This document shows positions 26,389 through 36,783 of a stretch of DNA of 64,000 bases, in pieces. The notes under the pieces are model-generated. The model was given only the letters and a program-made list of their open reading frames with translations. It ran no database searches and was not told the origin of the DNA. This stretch comes from Rhizobiales bacterium IMCC20636. Lineage in GTDB: Bacteria; Pseudomonadota; Alphaproteobacteria; Rhizobiales; GCA-2746425. The stretch is taken from the NCBI GenBank assembly GCA_016865015.1, contig CP018226.1:4247001-4311000 (forward strand), read 5' to 3'. The translations under genes were made by a program, and so were the position numbers. The stretch's first letter is position 1. Each line of letters opens with the position of its first letter.

Positions 26389-27321
26389 CTAGAGAAGGAC
26401 TGCGCCCTTGCCAATCGGTGCACCATTCAGAAACTCTTCGGCACCCATGGGTTTCTTGCCAGCCCGCTGGACCTGCTCCAGTCGCACTGCTCCCTTGCCG
26501 CAGGCAATCGTCAATCGATCATCAAGGATTTCACCGGGGACACCTTCGCCCTCCATCTGGCGCGAGCGCAAAACCTTCAGCCGTTCCTTCTGGCCACCGG
26601 ATTCAAATTCGCACCAGGCACCGGGGAATGGAGAGATACCGCGAATGTGATTGTGCACATCCTTGGCGTTGCGGCTCCATTTGATGCGGGTTTCATATTT
26701 GGAAATCTTGTTGGCGTAGGTCACGCCAGTCTTTTTCTGGTCCCTCAGGGTCAATGCCTTGGTTTCCAGCTCTTCCAGAGCTTCCAGAATAAGATCACTG
26801 CCAATGATCGACAATTGGTCGTGCAAATCTCCGGCAGTCATATTGGGGTCAATCTTGACGATTTCCTCCAGCGCAATCGCGCCGGTGTCGAGACCTTCAT
26901 CCATTTTCATGACCGCAACAGCAGTTTCCACATCGCCGGTCATCAGGGAGCGTTGGATGGGAGCTGCACCTCGCCAGCGCGGTAGTTTCGAGGCATGCAG
27001 ATTGAGGCAGCCATATTTGGGTGCCAGCAGAATGTGTTTCGGCAGCAATTGGCCATAGGCCACAACCACGGCCACATCGGCCTTGTGACTTTTGAAGATC
27101 GTCTGGGCGATACTGTCTTTCAGCGTCGTCGGCGTCTCAACCGGAATGTGGAAGGACTCAGCCATTTTATGAACCGGTGACTTGCGCGATTCCATGCCAC
27201 GATCCGCCTTGCGCGGGGGCTGGCTGTAGCAGGCCACAACCTTGTGGCCGGCTCCCACAATCTGCATGAGAGGGCCGACCGCAAAATCCGGCGTGCCCAT
27301 AAAAACAACGCGCAATGGCAT
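26389..27321 (-). CDS. fmt: Methionyl-tRNA formyltransferase
   Basis: Formylates initiator Met-tRNA. 310 residues: an N-terminal formyltransferase domain with [18 protein letters not shown] (Asn/His/Asp active-site region) and a C-terminal OB-like domain starting near residue 205. Order, length and position after def are canonical. It begins with ATG at 27321, 27 bases downstream of the def stop. Confidence 0.97.
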   Translation of the reverse strand: MPLRVVFMGTPDFAVGPLMQIVGAGHKVVACYSQPPRKADRGMESRKSPVHKMAESFHIPVETPTTLKDSIAQTIFKSHKADVAVVVAYGQLLPKHILLAPKYGCLNLHASKLPRWRGAAPIQRSLMTGDVETAVAVMKMDEGLDTGAIALEEIVKIDPNMTAGDLHDQLSIIGSDLILEALEELETKALTLRDQKKTGVTYANKISKYETRIKWSRNAKDVHNHIRGISPFPGAWCEFESGGQKERLKVLRSRQMEGEGVPGEILDDRLTIACGKGAVRLEQVQRAGKKPMGAEEFLNGAPIGKGAVLL

Positions 27322-27348
27322 GTTGAGTATTCCCTGGTTTCCAGCCCG

Positions 27349-27867
27349 TCAGGCGGATTTCTGTTTCAGCGCCTTGGTAAATTTTTTCACCACCCGATCC
27401 CGCTTCAATTTCGAGATATAGTCGATAAACAGCACGCCGTTAAGGTGGTCTACCTCATGTTGCAGGCACGTGGCCAGCAATCCGTCAGCTTCCAGTTCCT
27501 TCTGAGCGCCGGTGCGATCATAAAACTGAACCTTGCAGGCGGTCGGCCGCGTCACTTCCTCGAAATATTCCGGAATCGACAAGCACCCCTCCTCGTAGAT
27601 TGAGGTCTCTTCAGATGTCCAGATGATCTCCGGATTGATCAGGAAAATGGGATTTTTAGGCTCTTCTTCATCGCGGCTGCAATCGATCGTGACAGCCCGT
27701 TTCGGCACACCAATCTGAATCGCGGCCAGACCGATGCCCGGTGCGTCATACATGGTCGCCAGCATGTCATCCAACAGGGTCTGCAGATCATCGCCAAAAT
27801 CATCAACCGGCTTTGAAATTTTGCGCAATTGATCATCCGGCAAGATGACCAGATTCTGAACTGCCAT
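27349..27867 (-). CDS. def: Peptide deformylase
   Basis: Removes the N-formyl group from nascent proteins. 172 residues with the three diagnostic motifs: GIGLAAIQ (44-51), EGCLS (93-97, Cys95 metal ligand) and QHEVDHLNG (136-144, His137 and His141 ligands, Glu138 catalytic). It is the first gene of def-fmt-truA and divergent from rmuC. Confidence 0.97.
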   Translation of the reverse strand: MAVQNLVILPDDQLRKISKPVDDFGDDLQTLLDDMLATMYDAPGIGLAAIQIGVPKRAVTIDCSRDEEEPKNPIFLINPEIIWTSEETSIYEEGCLSIPEYFEEVTRPTACKVQFYDRTGAQKELEADGLLATCLQHEVDHLNGVLFIDYISKLKRDRVVKKFTKALKQKSA

Positions 27868-27964
27868 TGTCTTGTCCTTTTAAATTCAAGCTGGAGATAA
27901 GGAATTGCGGCAAGCGGGTCAATGCAGATTGCCACATAGAACCGCGAATCAGATATGAAAGGCC

Positions 27965-29170
27965 ATGCTTGAGCCCGTTTTTCAGTTCGGTGACACCATC
28001 ATCATTGGCCGTGATCTGCTGATTGCAGGTCTGGTGGTGCTTGCCCTGTTTGGCTGGCTGATGCTGCGCTCGCAGGGCAAAACGCGGGCACAGCAGGTCA
28101 GGGTCGTGGAAGATGCCCAACGCCGTGCCCAGGATCTGGAAGCCCGCTTGCTGGATATGTCGCGCACCCAGAGCGAGATCACCGGTCAGGTCCGCACCAT
28201 GTCCGATGTCCTGTCCAACCGGCAAAGCGAATTGATGCGCGCCGTGAATGAGCGGCTGGACGGTATGGGCCAACGCCTGAACAGCTCCGTCAGTGAAAGC
28301 AGCAAGGGCACACAGGAAAGCCTGTCGAAATTGCAGGAGCGGCTGGCTGTGATCGACCGGGCGCAAACCAATATCACAGAACTCTCCGGCCAGGTGGTGC
28401 AATTGCAGCAGATTCTGGCAAACAAGCAGACCCGTGGTGCCTTTGGTCAGATGCGCATGGAGACAATTGTTGCGGACGGGCTGCCCAATGGGGCCTATTC
28501 CTTCCAGTCGACCCTGTCCAACAATTCACGGCCCGACTGCCTTGTTCTGATGCCGAACGATGCACCAAGCCTCGTGATCGATGCCAAGTTCCCGCTGGAA
28601 GCCTATAATCTGTTGCAGGATGCGCCGGATTTGCAGGCCCAGAAAGCCGCCACGAGCCGCTTCAAGCAGGACGTGGATGTGCATATCAAGGCGATTTCGG
28701 ACAAGTATTTCATCAAGGGTGAAACACAGGACACGGCGTTCATGTTCGTGCCCTCTGAATCTGTCTTTGCCGCCATTCACGAGCAATTCGAAGACCTTGT
28801 CAAAAAGGCGCAGCGGTCACGGATCGTAATTGTCTCGCCCTCACTGCTGATGCTGTCGATCCAGGTGGTTCAGGCGATCTTGAAAGACGCCAAGATGCGG
28901 GAACTGGCCCATGTGATCCAGGCAGAAGTCGCAGCGCTGCGCGATGATACGCTTCGGCTTGATGAGCGCGTCAACAAACTGCAGACCCATTTTCGTCAGG
29001 CCAACAAGGACATTGACGACATTCTGATTTCCACCAACAAAGTGGTGCGCCGGAGCCAGCGCATTGAAGATCTGGAAGTTGGCGAAATCGAAGTTCAGCC
29101 GGTTGCCAAGGAACCGGACAAAACAACACCAGTCATTCCCTTGAGGCAATCAGTCCTGCGGCCGGAGTGA
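27965..29170 (+). CDS. rmuC: DNA recombination protein RmuC
   Basis: 401 residues. An N-terminal membrane anchor (about 14-35) and a long coiled coil (about 35-150) precede the RmuC nuclease-like domain (GAFGQMRMETIV... to about 370). It is thought to limit inversions between short inverted repeats and is membrane-tethered. Same layout as family members; it ends two bases before the convergent mutM stop. Confidence 0.9.
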   Translation: MLEPVFQFGDTIIIGRDLLIAGLVVLALFGWLMLRSQGKTRAQQVRVVEDAQRRAQDLEARLLDMSRTQSEITGQVRTMSDVLSNRQSELMRAVNERLDGMGQRLNSSVSESSKGTQESLSKLQERLAVIDRAQTNITELSGQVVQLQQILANKQTRGAFGQMRMETIVADGLPNGAYSFQSTLSNNSRPDCLVLMPNDAPSLVIDAKFPLEAYNLLQDAPDLQAQKAATSRFKQDVDVHIKAISDKYFIKGETQDTAFMFVPSESVFAAIHEQFEDLVKKAQRSRIVIVSPSLLMLSIQVVQAILKDAKMRELAHVIQAEVAALRDDTLRLDERVNKLQTHFRQANKDIDDILISTNKVVRRSQRIEDLEVGEIEVQPVAKEPDKTTPVIPLRQSVLRPE

Positions 29171-29172
29171 GC

Positions 29173-30054
29173 CTAACGCTGACAGGTTGGGCACCAATAG
29201 GTTGACCGACCATTCTGGGTGAACTTTTCAATGACACCTTTGCACCCGTCGCGCTGGCAGTTCACGGCTTCCCGGTCATAAACCGAAAACCGGTGCTGAA
29301 AATAACCCAGACTGCCATCGGTCTGGGCGTGATCACGCAATGAAGAGCCGCCAGCCTCAATGGCCTCGTTTAATACAGCCCGGATGATCGCGATCAATGG
29401 TTCCAGATGTTTTGTCGGGCGTCCGGTTTTGGTCACCAGACTGCCTGCGCTGCGTTTGGGGGACAGGCCAGCCCGCCACAAAGCCTCTGCCACATAGATA
29501 TTGCCAAGACCGACAACGTTGCGCTGGTCCAGCAAAGCCGCTTTCAAACTGGTGGTCCGACCTTTGAATCTTTCCGCCAGATAATCTGGCGTCAGGGCGT
29601 TGCCGAGCGGTTCAATGCCCATTTTCTGAAACAGCGCATGGTCGGCAATGTCCGCCCGCGGGATCAACAGCATGAAGCCGAAGCGGCGCGGATCATTATA
29701 GGTGATGGTGGTGCCGTCCTGCATGTGGAACACCACATGATCATGGGCACTGAGCTTTGAACGGTCATGGTGGAAGGCACCGGGCATGTCCATACCTTCG
29801 GGTGCTTCGATGCGAAACGAGCCCGACATGCCAAGATGCATGACCAGAACATCCCCGCTGCTCAGATCGGCCAGAAGATATTTGGCGCGCCGCCCGAGCG
29901 AGGTAATCGTCTGGCCTTCAACGCGCGCTGCAAAATTCTCCGGGAAGGGAAAACGCAGATTTGGGCGGCGCTGTTCCAGCCGCTTCAGGCTTTTGTGTTC
30001 CAGAACGGGCTGCAAACCGCGCCGAACCGTTTCAACTTCTGGCAATTCGGGCAA
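29173..30054 (-). CDS. mutM: Formamidopyrimidine-DNA glycosylase
   Basis: Bifunctional glycosylase/AP lyase that removes 8-oxoguanine. 293 residues beginning PELPEVETV after the start, which supplies catalytic Pro2 and Glu3. The C-terminal zinc finger has cysteines spaced C-x4-C and CPTC, the alphaproteobacterial form. The initiation codon is TTG at 30054, with AAGGGGA upstream; there is no ATG option that would keep Pro2. Confidence 0.95.
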   Translation of the reverse strand: MPELPEVETVRRGLQPVLEHKSLKRLEQRRPNLRFPFPENFAARVEGQTITSLGRRAKYLLADLSSGDVLVMHLGMSGSFRIEAPEGMDMPGAFHHDRSKLSAHDHVVFHMQDGTTITYNDPRRFGFMLLIPRADIADHALFQKMGIEPLGNALTPDYLAERFKGRTTSLKAALLDQRNVVGLGNIYVAEALWRAGLSPKRSAGSLVTKTGRPTKHLEPLIAIIRAVLNEAIEAGGSSLRDHAQTDGSLGYFQHRFSVYDREAVNCQRDGCKGVIEKFTQNGRSTYWCPTCQR

Positions 30055-30161
30055 GGTGTCCCCTTAAATTTGTTATCAGTTTTGCATGGTGATGCGTTGA
30101 TTTTGCTATATATGACCCTTGAGATGAATACACAGCAACACAGACATGAAACAGACCTATC

Positions 30162-30953
30162 ATGCCAATAGATGCAAAATCGCCTGAGCACACAATTGAT
30201 CCAGCCGGGATGGAAACGTCCTTCGGTTATGAATCCGTTGAACGGGGATACAAGCAGGAGCGCGTCAATGATGTGTTTCACAAGGTTGCCTCGCGCTATG
30301 ATCTGATGAATGATTTCATGTCCGCCGGTCTGCACCGGGTGTGGAAAGACGCCATGATTTCCATGCTGGCTCCGCCAAAAACACGGCCTTACCGGGTTCT
30401 GGATGTGGCTGGCGGCACGGGCGATGTTGCCTTCCGGATTGCCCGGCGCGCTGGCGCTGCGGCGCGCATCACCGTTTGCGATATCAACACATCCATGCTG
30501 GGTGTCGGCGAAGATCGCGCGGTCAAGGAAAAGCTGGCGGATCAGGTGAATTTTGTGGAAGGCAATGCGGAGGAACTGCCGTTTGAAGACAATTCCTTCG
30601 ACGCCTATACGATCGCCTTTGGCATTCGCAATGTGCCCCGCCTGGCACAGGCCGTGAAAGAGGCGCACCGGGTGCTGAAACGCGGCGGGCGCTTCCTTTG
30701 TCTGGAGTTTTCAAAGGTCGATATTCCGGTCATGGACAAGGTCTATGACACCTATTCCTTCAACGCCATTCCGCTGATGGGTCAGCTGGTCGCCAATGAT
30801 CGCGACAGCTATCAATATCTGGTGGAATCCATCCGCAAATTCCCCAATCAGGCACGCTTTGAGCAAATCATTTCCGATGAGGGTTTTTCCAGAGTGACCC
30901 ATCGCAATCTGACCGGTGGCGTTGCTGCCATTCATTCCGGCTGGAAACTGTAG
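30162..30953 (+). CDS. ubiE: Demethylmenaquinone/2-methoxy-6-polyprenylbenzoquinol methyltransferase
   Basis: SAM-dependent C-methyltransferase of ubiquinone synthesis. 263 residues with the SAM-binding motif [14 protein letters not shown] and the UbiE signatures [17 protein letters not shown] and later [15 protein letters not shown]. It is followed 12 bases later by ubiB, forming a ubiquinone operon, and is divergent from mutM. Confidence 0.96.
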   Translation: MPIDAKSPEHTIDPAGMETSFGYESVERGYKQERVNDVFHKVASRYDLMNDFMSAGLHRVWKDAMISMLAPPKTRPYRVLDVAGGTGDVAFRIARRAGAAARITVCDINTSMLGVGEDRAVKEKLADQVNFVEGNAEELPFEDNSFDAYTIAFGIRNVPRLAQAVKEAHRVLKRGGRFLCLEFSKVDIPVMDKVYDTYSFNAIPLMGQLVANDRDSYQYLVESIRKFPNQARFEQIISDEGFSRVTHRNLTGGVAAIHSGWKL

Positions 30954-30965
30954 GACCTGCACCCC

Positions 30966-32543
30966 GTGTCAGCACCCCTTGCCTATCTGCGTCTTGTGAA
31001 AGCCGGCTTTGTGCTGGCGCGCGAAGGCGTGTTCAGCCTGCTGCCACGAGAGGATGCGCCACTTGCGGTGCGCTTTGGCCTGTGGTGCGCCGACCGTATT
31101 ACCCAAAAGGGTGTTGATAACAAAAGCAAGGGCGAGCGGCTGAACGCTGCGTTGAACCGGCTTGGTCCGTCCTACATCAAGCTTGGCCAGTTTCTGGCAA
31201 CGCGGCCCGATATTGTCGGCCCTGACATTGCCGAAGGTCTGGGCAAATTGCGCGATGATGTGCCGCCCTTCCCTGATGCGACTGCGCGTCAGATCATCAC
31301 AGCCAATCTGAACCGCTCAGTGGATGTGCTGTACACCAGCTTCAGTGCACCGATCGCCGCCGCGTCCATCGCGCAAGTGCATAAAGCGACAATTGCAGAT
31401 GGTGACACCGAGAAAACAGTCGCTGTCAAAGTCCTGCGCCCGGATGTACGCATGCGCTTCCAGAAAGATCTGGAAAGTTTTTATGCAGCCGCACGCCTGG
31501 TGCAAACACTCGACCCGTCCTCCCGACGCCTGCGCCCGGTTGCCGTGGTCGACACACTGGCGCGCAGCGTGACCATGGAAATGGATCTGCGCATCGAAGC
31601 TGCGGCCCTGTCGGAAATGTCGGAAATTGCGCAGGATGATCCCCTGTTCGCGGTACCCTCGATTGACTGGGACCGGACCGGACGCGACGTGCTGACGATT
31701 GACTGGGTTGATGGTCTGAAAATGGCCGATCTGGACGGGTTGGAAAAAGCTGGCCACGACAAATCTGCGCTGGCGACAAATCTCATCCAGATCTTTCTGC
31801 GCCATGCGCTCAATCATGGCTTCTTTCATGCCGATATGCATCAGGGCAATATGTTCGTCGATGCGCAAAGCCGCATTGTTGCGATTGATTTCGGCATCAT
31901 GGGGCGTATCGGCCCCAAGGAGCGCAAGTTTCTTGCCGAAATTCTCTATGGCTTCATCAAGCGGGATTATCTGCGCATTGCAGAAGTGCATTTCGAAGCC
32001 GGTTACGTGCCTGCCACCCAATCGGTGGAAGATTTTGCGCAAGCCTTGCGCGCTGTCGGTGAGCCTATCCACGGCCAGTCCGCGCAGGATATTTCAATGG
32101 CCAAGCTTCTGGGCCTGCTGTTTGAAATCACCGAATTGTTCGACATGCAGACCCGCACTGAATTGCTGATGCTGCAGAAAACCATGGTCGTTGTGGAAGG
32201 TGTGTCACGCTCACTGGACAGCAATTTCGACATGTGGAGCGCCGCCGAGCCGGTGCTGAGAGACTGGTTGACGGATAATCTGGGACCGGGAGCCAAGCTG
32301 GAACAGGCAGCCAACGGCCTGTCCTCCATTGGCCGCTTGTTGAACGAACTTCCCCAATTGGCGGACCGTGCCGCTCATGCGTCAAAAGCTTTGGATGACA
32401 TGGCGCTGGCCGGTCTGCGACTGGATGATGCCAGTCTTGCGCGACTTGCGCATTATCAGGCGCGTGAAAACCGCACGTCACGGATCGCACTTGTTGTGAT
32501 GGCGGTGTCTGCCGCAGCAGTTGCGCTGGCCTATGTGTTCTGA
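30966..32543 (+). CDS. ubiB: Ubiquinone biosynthesis atypical kinase/ATPase
   Basis: 525 residues with GTG start. An ABC1/ADCK protein: the KxGQ motif (KLGQFLATRPDIVG), an A-rich loop (AAASIAQVHKA), HADMHQGNM and IDFGIMG, and a hydrophobic C-terminal anchor (last 25 residues). UbiB is required for coenzyme Q assembly and is thought to extract or deliver polyprenyl intermediates at the membrane. Coupled to ubiE; coaBC follows 40 bases later on the same strand. Confidence 0.95.
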   Translation: MSAPLAYLRLVKAGFVLAREGVFSLLPREDAPLAVRFGLWCADRITQKGVDNKSKGERLNAALNRLGPSYIKLGQFLATRPDIVGPDIAEGLGKLRDDVPPFPDATARQIITANLNRSVDVLYTSFSAPIAAASIAQVHKATIADGDTEKTVAVKVLRPDVRMRFQKDLESFYAAARLVQTLDPSSRRLRPVAVVDTLARSVTMEMDLRIEAAALSEMSEIAQDDPLFAVPSIDWDRTGRDVLTIDWVDGLKMADLDGLEKAGHDKSALATNLIQIFLRHALNHGFFHADMHQGNMFVDAQSRIVAIDFGIMGRIGPKERKFLAEILYGFIKRDYLRIAEVHFEAGYVPATQSVEDFAQALRAVGEPIHGQSAQDISMAKLLGLLFEITELFDMQTRTELLMLQKTMVVVEGVSRSLDSNFDMWSAAEPVLRDWLTDNLGPGAKLEQAANGLSSIGRLLNELPQLADRAAHASKALDDMALAGLRLDDASLARLAHYQARENRTSRIALVVMAVSAAAVALAYVF

Positions 32544-32583
32544 TTGACTGATATCTCACTGGAAAACTAGAGCCCTTCTCGTC

Positions 32584-33786
32584 ATGAAAAACCAAAGAAT
32601 TCTGCTCATCATCGGTGGTGGCATTGCTGCCTATAAAGCACTGGAACTGATCCGGCGGGCGCAGGATCGTGGCTATGAAGTGACGGTGGTGATGACCAAA
32701 GCCGCAGCACAATTTGTAACGCCGCTGAGTGTTTCCACGCTGGCCAAAGGCAAGCTGTACGCCAATCTGTTTGATCCCCATGAAGAAATGGATGTGGGTC
32801 ACATCCGTCTGTCGCGGCAGGCCGATATTGTGGTGGTGGCACCGGCAACGGCGGATTTGATGGCAAAGATGTCTCATGGTCTCGCCGATGATCTGGCCAG
32901 CGCCACCCTTTTGGCCAATGACAGGCCGGTGCTCATTGCGCCTGGCATGAACCCCAAAATGTGGGATCATCCGGCGACCCGGCGCAACCGCGCGCAACTG
33001 GTCGAAGACGGTGTGCATTTTATCGGACCGATGTCCGGTGAAATGGCAGAAGCCAATGAGGCCGGAACCGGACGCATGGCGGAACCTGCCATGATTCTGG
33101 ATGCTATTGACGGGCTCCTAGGACCATTGCGGCATGGGCCTCTCTCCGGAAAGCACGTTCTGATCACCGCCGGTCCAACCCATGAGCCGATTGATCCGGT
33201 GCGTTATATCGCCAACCGGTCCTCCGGAAAACAGGGCTATGCCATTGCCGCGGCAGCGCATGCTGCCGGAGCGGATGTGACGCTTGTGTCTGGACCTGTC
33301 CAACTGGGTGCGCCGGACGGTGTTCGCCTTGTGACGGTCGAGACCGCACGTCAGATGAAACACGCGGTGGTCGAAGCCCTGCCGGCTGACATTGCGATCC
33401 TGTGCGCGGCAGTTGCTGACTGGCGCACAACACAGGAAGCAGACAAAAAGCAGAAGAAGGATGGCAGCGGCAAGCCGCCCATTCTGGAACTGACCGAAAA
33501 TCCGGACATTTTGCTGTATGTTTCGCGCGAGGCCGAGCCACGCCCTGAATTGGTGATCGGTTTTGCGGCAGAGACGGATCATCTGATTGAACATGCCACT
33601 GCCAAGCGACAACGCAAGGGCTGCGACTGGCTGGTTGCCAATGATGTATCACAGGAGGGCGTCATGGGCGGTGACACCAATGCGGTGCATCTGATACGCG
33701 ATCAGGGGATTGATGCCTGGCCGAAGGCCGACAAACAGGCGGTGGCTGACCGTCTTGTTGAAGAGATCATTCAACACTTTCAATAG
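32584..33786 (+). CDS. coaBC: Bifunctional phosphopantothenoylcysteine decarboxylase/synthetase
   Basis: 400 residues. The N-terminal flavoprotein CoaC domain (1 to about 180) has His73 (DVGHIRLSRQ) and PGMNPKMW. The C-terminal CoaB domain (about 187-395) starts HVLITAGPTHEPIDPVRY. It makes 4'-phosphopantetheine for coenzyme A. The substrate-loop cysteine that Escherichia coli Dfp has in ACGDIGPGRM is not seen: here the segment reads GEMAEANEAGTGRM (152-165). This may be a lineage variant. dut follows 27 bases later. Confidence 0.95.
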   Translation: MKNQRILLIIGGGIAAYKALELIRRAQDRGYEVTVVMTKAAAQFVTPLSVSTLAKGKLYANLFDPHEEMDVGHIRLSRQADIVVVAPATADLMAKMSHGLADDLASATLLANDRPVLIAPGMNPKMWDHPATRRNRAQLVEDGVHFIGPMSGEMAEANEAGTGRMAEPAMILDAIDGLLGPLRHGPLSGKHVLITAGPTHEPIDPVRYIANRSSGKQGYAIAAAAHAAGADVTLVSGPVQLGAPDGVRLVTVETARQMKHAVVEALPADIAILCAAVADWRTTQEADKKQKKDGSGKPPILELTENPDILLYVSREAEPRPELVIGFAAETDHLIEHATAKRQRKGCDWLVANDVSQEGVMGGDTNAVHLIRDQGIDAWPKADKQAVADRLVEEIIQHFQ

Positions 33787-33813
33787 AAGCAGTTTCTACA
33801 GGGTATTTTACAG

Positions 33814-34266
33814 ATGAGCGTTCAGGTTAAGATCATGCGTCTGCCACACGGGGCTGACCTGCCCTTGCCAAATTATCAAAGCCCGCAGGCAGCCGGTGTT
33901 GATCTGCTTTGTGCAGCACCCGAGGACGCATTGGTGGTTCTGGAACCGGGCGCTTCTGTTGGCATACCAACCGGCATCGCGATTGCGCTGCCGGACGGCT
34001 TTGAGGCGCAGATACGCCCACGGTCAGGCCTGGCGGCCAAACATATGGTCACAGTGTTGAATGCACCCGGCACCATCGATGCGGATTATCGCGGTGAAAT
34101 ACAGGTGTTGCTGATCAATCATGGGCGGAAAGCCTTTGAAATCAGCCGTGGCATGCGCATTGCGCAAATGGTGATTGCCCCGGCCCCACAGGCAGAGTTT
34201 GTGAATGTCGCCACGCTGGATGAAACCCAGCGTGGTGCAGGTGGTTTCGGCAGTACGGGGCTCTAA
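33814..34266 (+). CDS. dut: dUTP diphosphatase
   Basis: Hydrolyses dUTP to dUMP, keeping uracil out of DNA and feeding thymidylate synthesis. 150 residues of the trimeric family with all motifs: [23 protein letters not shown] and the C-terminal P-loop-like [10 protein letters not shown]. Neighbour of coaBC as in many proteobacteria. Its stop overlaps the stop of the convergent kinase by four bases. Confidence 0.97.
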   Translation: MSVQVKIMRLPHGADLPLPNYQSPQAAGVDLLCAAPEDALVVLEPGASVGIPTGIAIALPDGFEAQIRPRSGLAAKHMVTVLNAPGTIDADYRGEIQVLLINHGRKAFEISRGMRIAQMVIAPAPQAEFVNVATLDETQRGAGGFGSTGL

Positions 34267-35267
34267 ATCAGGCCAGCTTGCTGGACCAGTTGGAACAGAT
34301 TGCGCTGCGGCCTTGGACCGATATGGCCCAACACTTCACCGGCTGCCAGATTGCCAATCGCTGCTGAGGTCTCATTGGCCAGGCCCAGAGAGTGCCCATA
34401 GAGGAAACCGGCTGCAAACATGTCTCCCGCGCCTGTTGTGTCAATCAGCCGATCAACAGGCTTGGTGGCTACAGTTGTGATTCCATCCGGATTGATGACA
34501 TGGCAGCCTTTTTCACCAAGGGTGACAGCCGTCAAAGGGCAGGCTTTTTGAACAAGCTGCAGTGCCGTATCCAGATCTGACGTCTGATACAGCGCTTTGA
34601 TCTCAGCTTCATTGGCCAGCAGAATATCAACCGTTCCATCATTGATCAGGCCCAGAAACTCGTCACGCCAGCGATCAACGCAAAAGGAATCTGACAAGGT
34701 GATGGATACTTTGCGATCATGTGCATGGGCGATATCAGCCGCCTTGCGAAACGCATCTTTGGCCATGGGCGGGTCCCAGAGATAGCCTTCAAAATAGGCA
34801 ATGGCGCTGTCGGCGACGATCTCTTCGTCAATATCGTCAGGCCCCAGTTCCATACATGCGCCCAGATAAGTGTTCATGGTGCGCTCACCATCGGGCGTGA
34901 TCAAAATCATGGAGCGGGCTGTTGGGGTGCCGCCATTCGGCAATGGTTCGGTATCAAATGTCATGCCCAGGGCACGTATGTCGTGGCGGTAAAACTGGCC
35001 CAGCGTATCGTCACAGACCTTGCCGAAGAACGCACCCCAACCACCCAGACTGCCAACCCCGGCAATGGTATTGCCGGCAGAGCCGCCTGAAGCTTCGGTT
35101 GCTGCGCCCATCGCGGCATATAATTCTTCTGCCCGCGCGGTATCGATGAGGTTCATGCTGCCCTTGGCGAGGCCTTCCTGCAGCAGAAAATCATCTTCGG
35201 TCAATGACAGCACATCAACAATGGCATTACCAATGCCAAGCACATGGTGGTCAAAACGATCAGTCAT
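34263..35267 (-). CDS. PfkB-family carbohydrate/nucleoside kinase (adenosine kinase-like)
   Basis: 334 residues. The PfkB fold has an N-terminal sugar-binding GGSAGNT motif and the C-terminal catalytic [13 protein letters not shown] with the base Asp. The sequence resembles proteins annotated as adenosine kinase in Hyphomicrobiales, but the family's substrates vary (ribose, fructose and other sugars). Divergent from the CysZ-like gene and convergent with dut. Confidence 0.85.
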   Translation of the reverse strand: MTDRFDHHVLGIGNAIVDVLSLTEDDFLLQEGLAKGSMNLIDTARAEELYAAMGAATEASGGSAGNTIAGVGSLGGWGAFFGKVCDDTLGQFYRHDIRALGMTFDTEPLPNGGTPTARSMILITPDGERTMNTYLGACMELGPDDIDEEIVADSAIAYFEGYLWDPPMAKDAFRKAADIAHAHDRKVSITLSDSFCVDRWRDEFLGLINDGTVDILLANEAEIKALYQTSDLDTALQLVQKACPLTAVTLGEKGCHVINPDGITTVATKPVDRLIDTTGAGDMFAAGFLYGHSLGLANETSAAIGNLAAGEVLGHIGPRPQRNLFQLVQQAGLI

Positions 35268-35410
35268 ACATAATCCGGTGTCTTTGTGATTTTGCTTGCG
35301 AACAGGACTTTTGATTTGTGAACAGGACTGGGGATGCCTATGTCCTCAACGTATGTAGCAGGAATTGCTTCAAACACCAGCCATTGCAACTGTTCGGACC
35401 CTTAAAAACT

Positions 35411-36097
35411 ATGCTTTTTTCTGCCGCAAGTCGCGCATTTTCGCAGATTCTTTCTCCCCGGTTTCGCGGAGTCTTCTGGAAATCCATGGGTCTGACCATC
35501 CTGTTGCTGATTGCAATCGTGGTGCTTTTGCAAAATATTGCGGACACGTTCATTGCTGTCAGTTCACCATGGATGGACACTGCGATTGCGTTTTTGACCG
35601 GTTTTGGCCTGTTCATCGGCGCCGGGTTTCTGATTGCACCTGTCATGAGCGTGTTTGCCGGACTGTTTCTTGACGAGATTTCCGAAGTTGTCGAACAACG
35701 TGACTATCCGCAGGACCAACCGGGCGCGCCAATGCCACTTGGTCGCTCGCTGGTGCTGTCTGCCCGTTTCCTGCTGCTCGTCGTCGGAGTGAATCTGGTC
35801 GCACTGTTTTTACTGCTGGTGCCGGGAATCAATCTGATTATCTTCTTCCTCGCCAATGGCTACCTGCTGGGCCGGGAATATTTCCAGTTTGTCGCCATGC
35901 GGTTTTATGGAGAATCCGAAGCCAGCGCGTTGCGGGCGCGGCATTCGACCACGATTCTGCTGGCCGGCATGATGATTGCCGGGCTGTTGGCAGTGCCCAT
36001 CCTCAACCTGCTGACACCCTTGTTTGCCACAGCCTTCATGGTGCATGTGTTCAAGCGACTGGAGCGCAAGGATCAGGCAGGCGTCTTTTCATCATAG
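35411..36097 (+). CDS. EI24/CysZ-family membrane protein
   Basis: 228 residues from the ATG at 35411 (MLFSAASRAF); the frame to 35318 is upstream region. Four or five hydrophobic spans and the central PGINLIIFFLANGYLLGREYFQ segment are typical of the CysZ/EI24 group, whose Escherichia coli member takes up sulfate. A sulfate role here is inferred only from the family. The 3' end overlaps the convergent nth gene by 25 bases. Confidence 0.8.
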   Translation: MLFSAASRAFSQILSPRFRGVFWKSMGLTILLLIAIVVLLQNIADTFIAVSSPWMDTAIAFLTGFGLFIGAGFLIAPVMSVFAGLFLDEISEVVEQRDYPQDQPGAPMPLGRSLVLSARFLLLVVGVNLVALFLLLVPGINLIIFFLANGYLLGREYFQFVAMRFYGESEASALRARHSTTILLAGMMIAGLLAVPILNLLTPLFATAFMVHVFKRLERKDQAGVFSS

Positions 36098-36783
36098 CGG
36101 CACAGATCCGCAATCAGGCATTTTCCGCATTCGGGCTTGCGCGCCTTGCAGATGTAACGGCCATGCAGAATCAGCCAGTGATGGGCATGCAGCAAATGCT
36201 CTTTGGGGATGGCTTTTTCCAGCAGCAATTCCACATCAAGCGGGGTTTTCCCCGGCGCGAGACCCGTGCGGTTGGAAACCCGAAACAAATGCGTGTCGAC
36301 GGCAATGGTCGGTTCGCCAAAGGCAATGTTCATGACCACATTTGCGGTCTTGCGGCCAACGCCTGGAAGGGTTTCGAGCAAATCCCGATTGGCTGGCACA
36401 GCGCCGTGAAATTCGGATATCAGCTTTTCGCATAATGCGATGACGTTTTTGGCCTTGTTGCGGTAAAGCCCGATGGTCCTGATATGATTGCGCACGCGCT
36501 CCTCACCCAGGGCAAGCATCTTGGCTGGGGTATCGGCAATCCTGAATAGATCTTTGGTCGCGCGATTCACCCCGATATCCGTTGCCTGCGCAGACAGAAC
36601 AACCGCGACCAGCAACGTGAAGTCATTGACATAATCCAACTCGCCCTCAGGCTCGGGATTGGCTCGCGAAAACCGGTCAAACATCTCCTGACGCTCCGCC
36701 ACCGACAGCCGAGAGCGTTTCTGTGGTTTTTTTCTAGCTGGTGACTTCACGGTTGGGCTCCTTTGCAGGGCATTCTGTCGCAT
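36073..36783 (-). CDS. nth: Endonuclease III
   Basis: DNA glycosylase/AP lyase for oxidised pyrimidines. 236 residues from the ATG at 36783; a longer frame to 36924 is unlikely because it adds an unrelated Cys/Arg-rich start. The helix-hairpin-helix LPGVGRKTANVV carries Lys145, Asp163 lies in AVDTH, and the 4Fe-4S cysteines are Cys212, 219, 222 and 228 (C-x6-C-x2-C-x5-C). Confidence 0.96.
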   Translation of the reverse strand: MRQNALQRSPTVKSPARKKPQKRSRLSVAERQEMFDRFSRANPEPEGELDYVNDFTLLVAVVLSAQATDIGVNRATKDLFRIADTPAKMLALGEERVRNHIRTIGLYRNKAKNVIALCEKLISEFHGAVPANRDLLETLPGVGRKTANVVMNIAFGEPTIAVDTHLFRVSNRTGLAPGKTPLDVELLLEKAIPKEHLLHAHHWLILHGRYICKARKPECGKCLIADLCRYDEKTPA

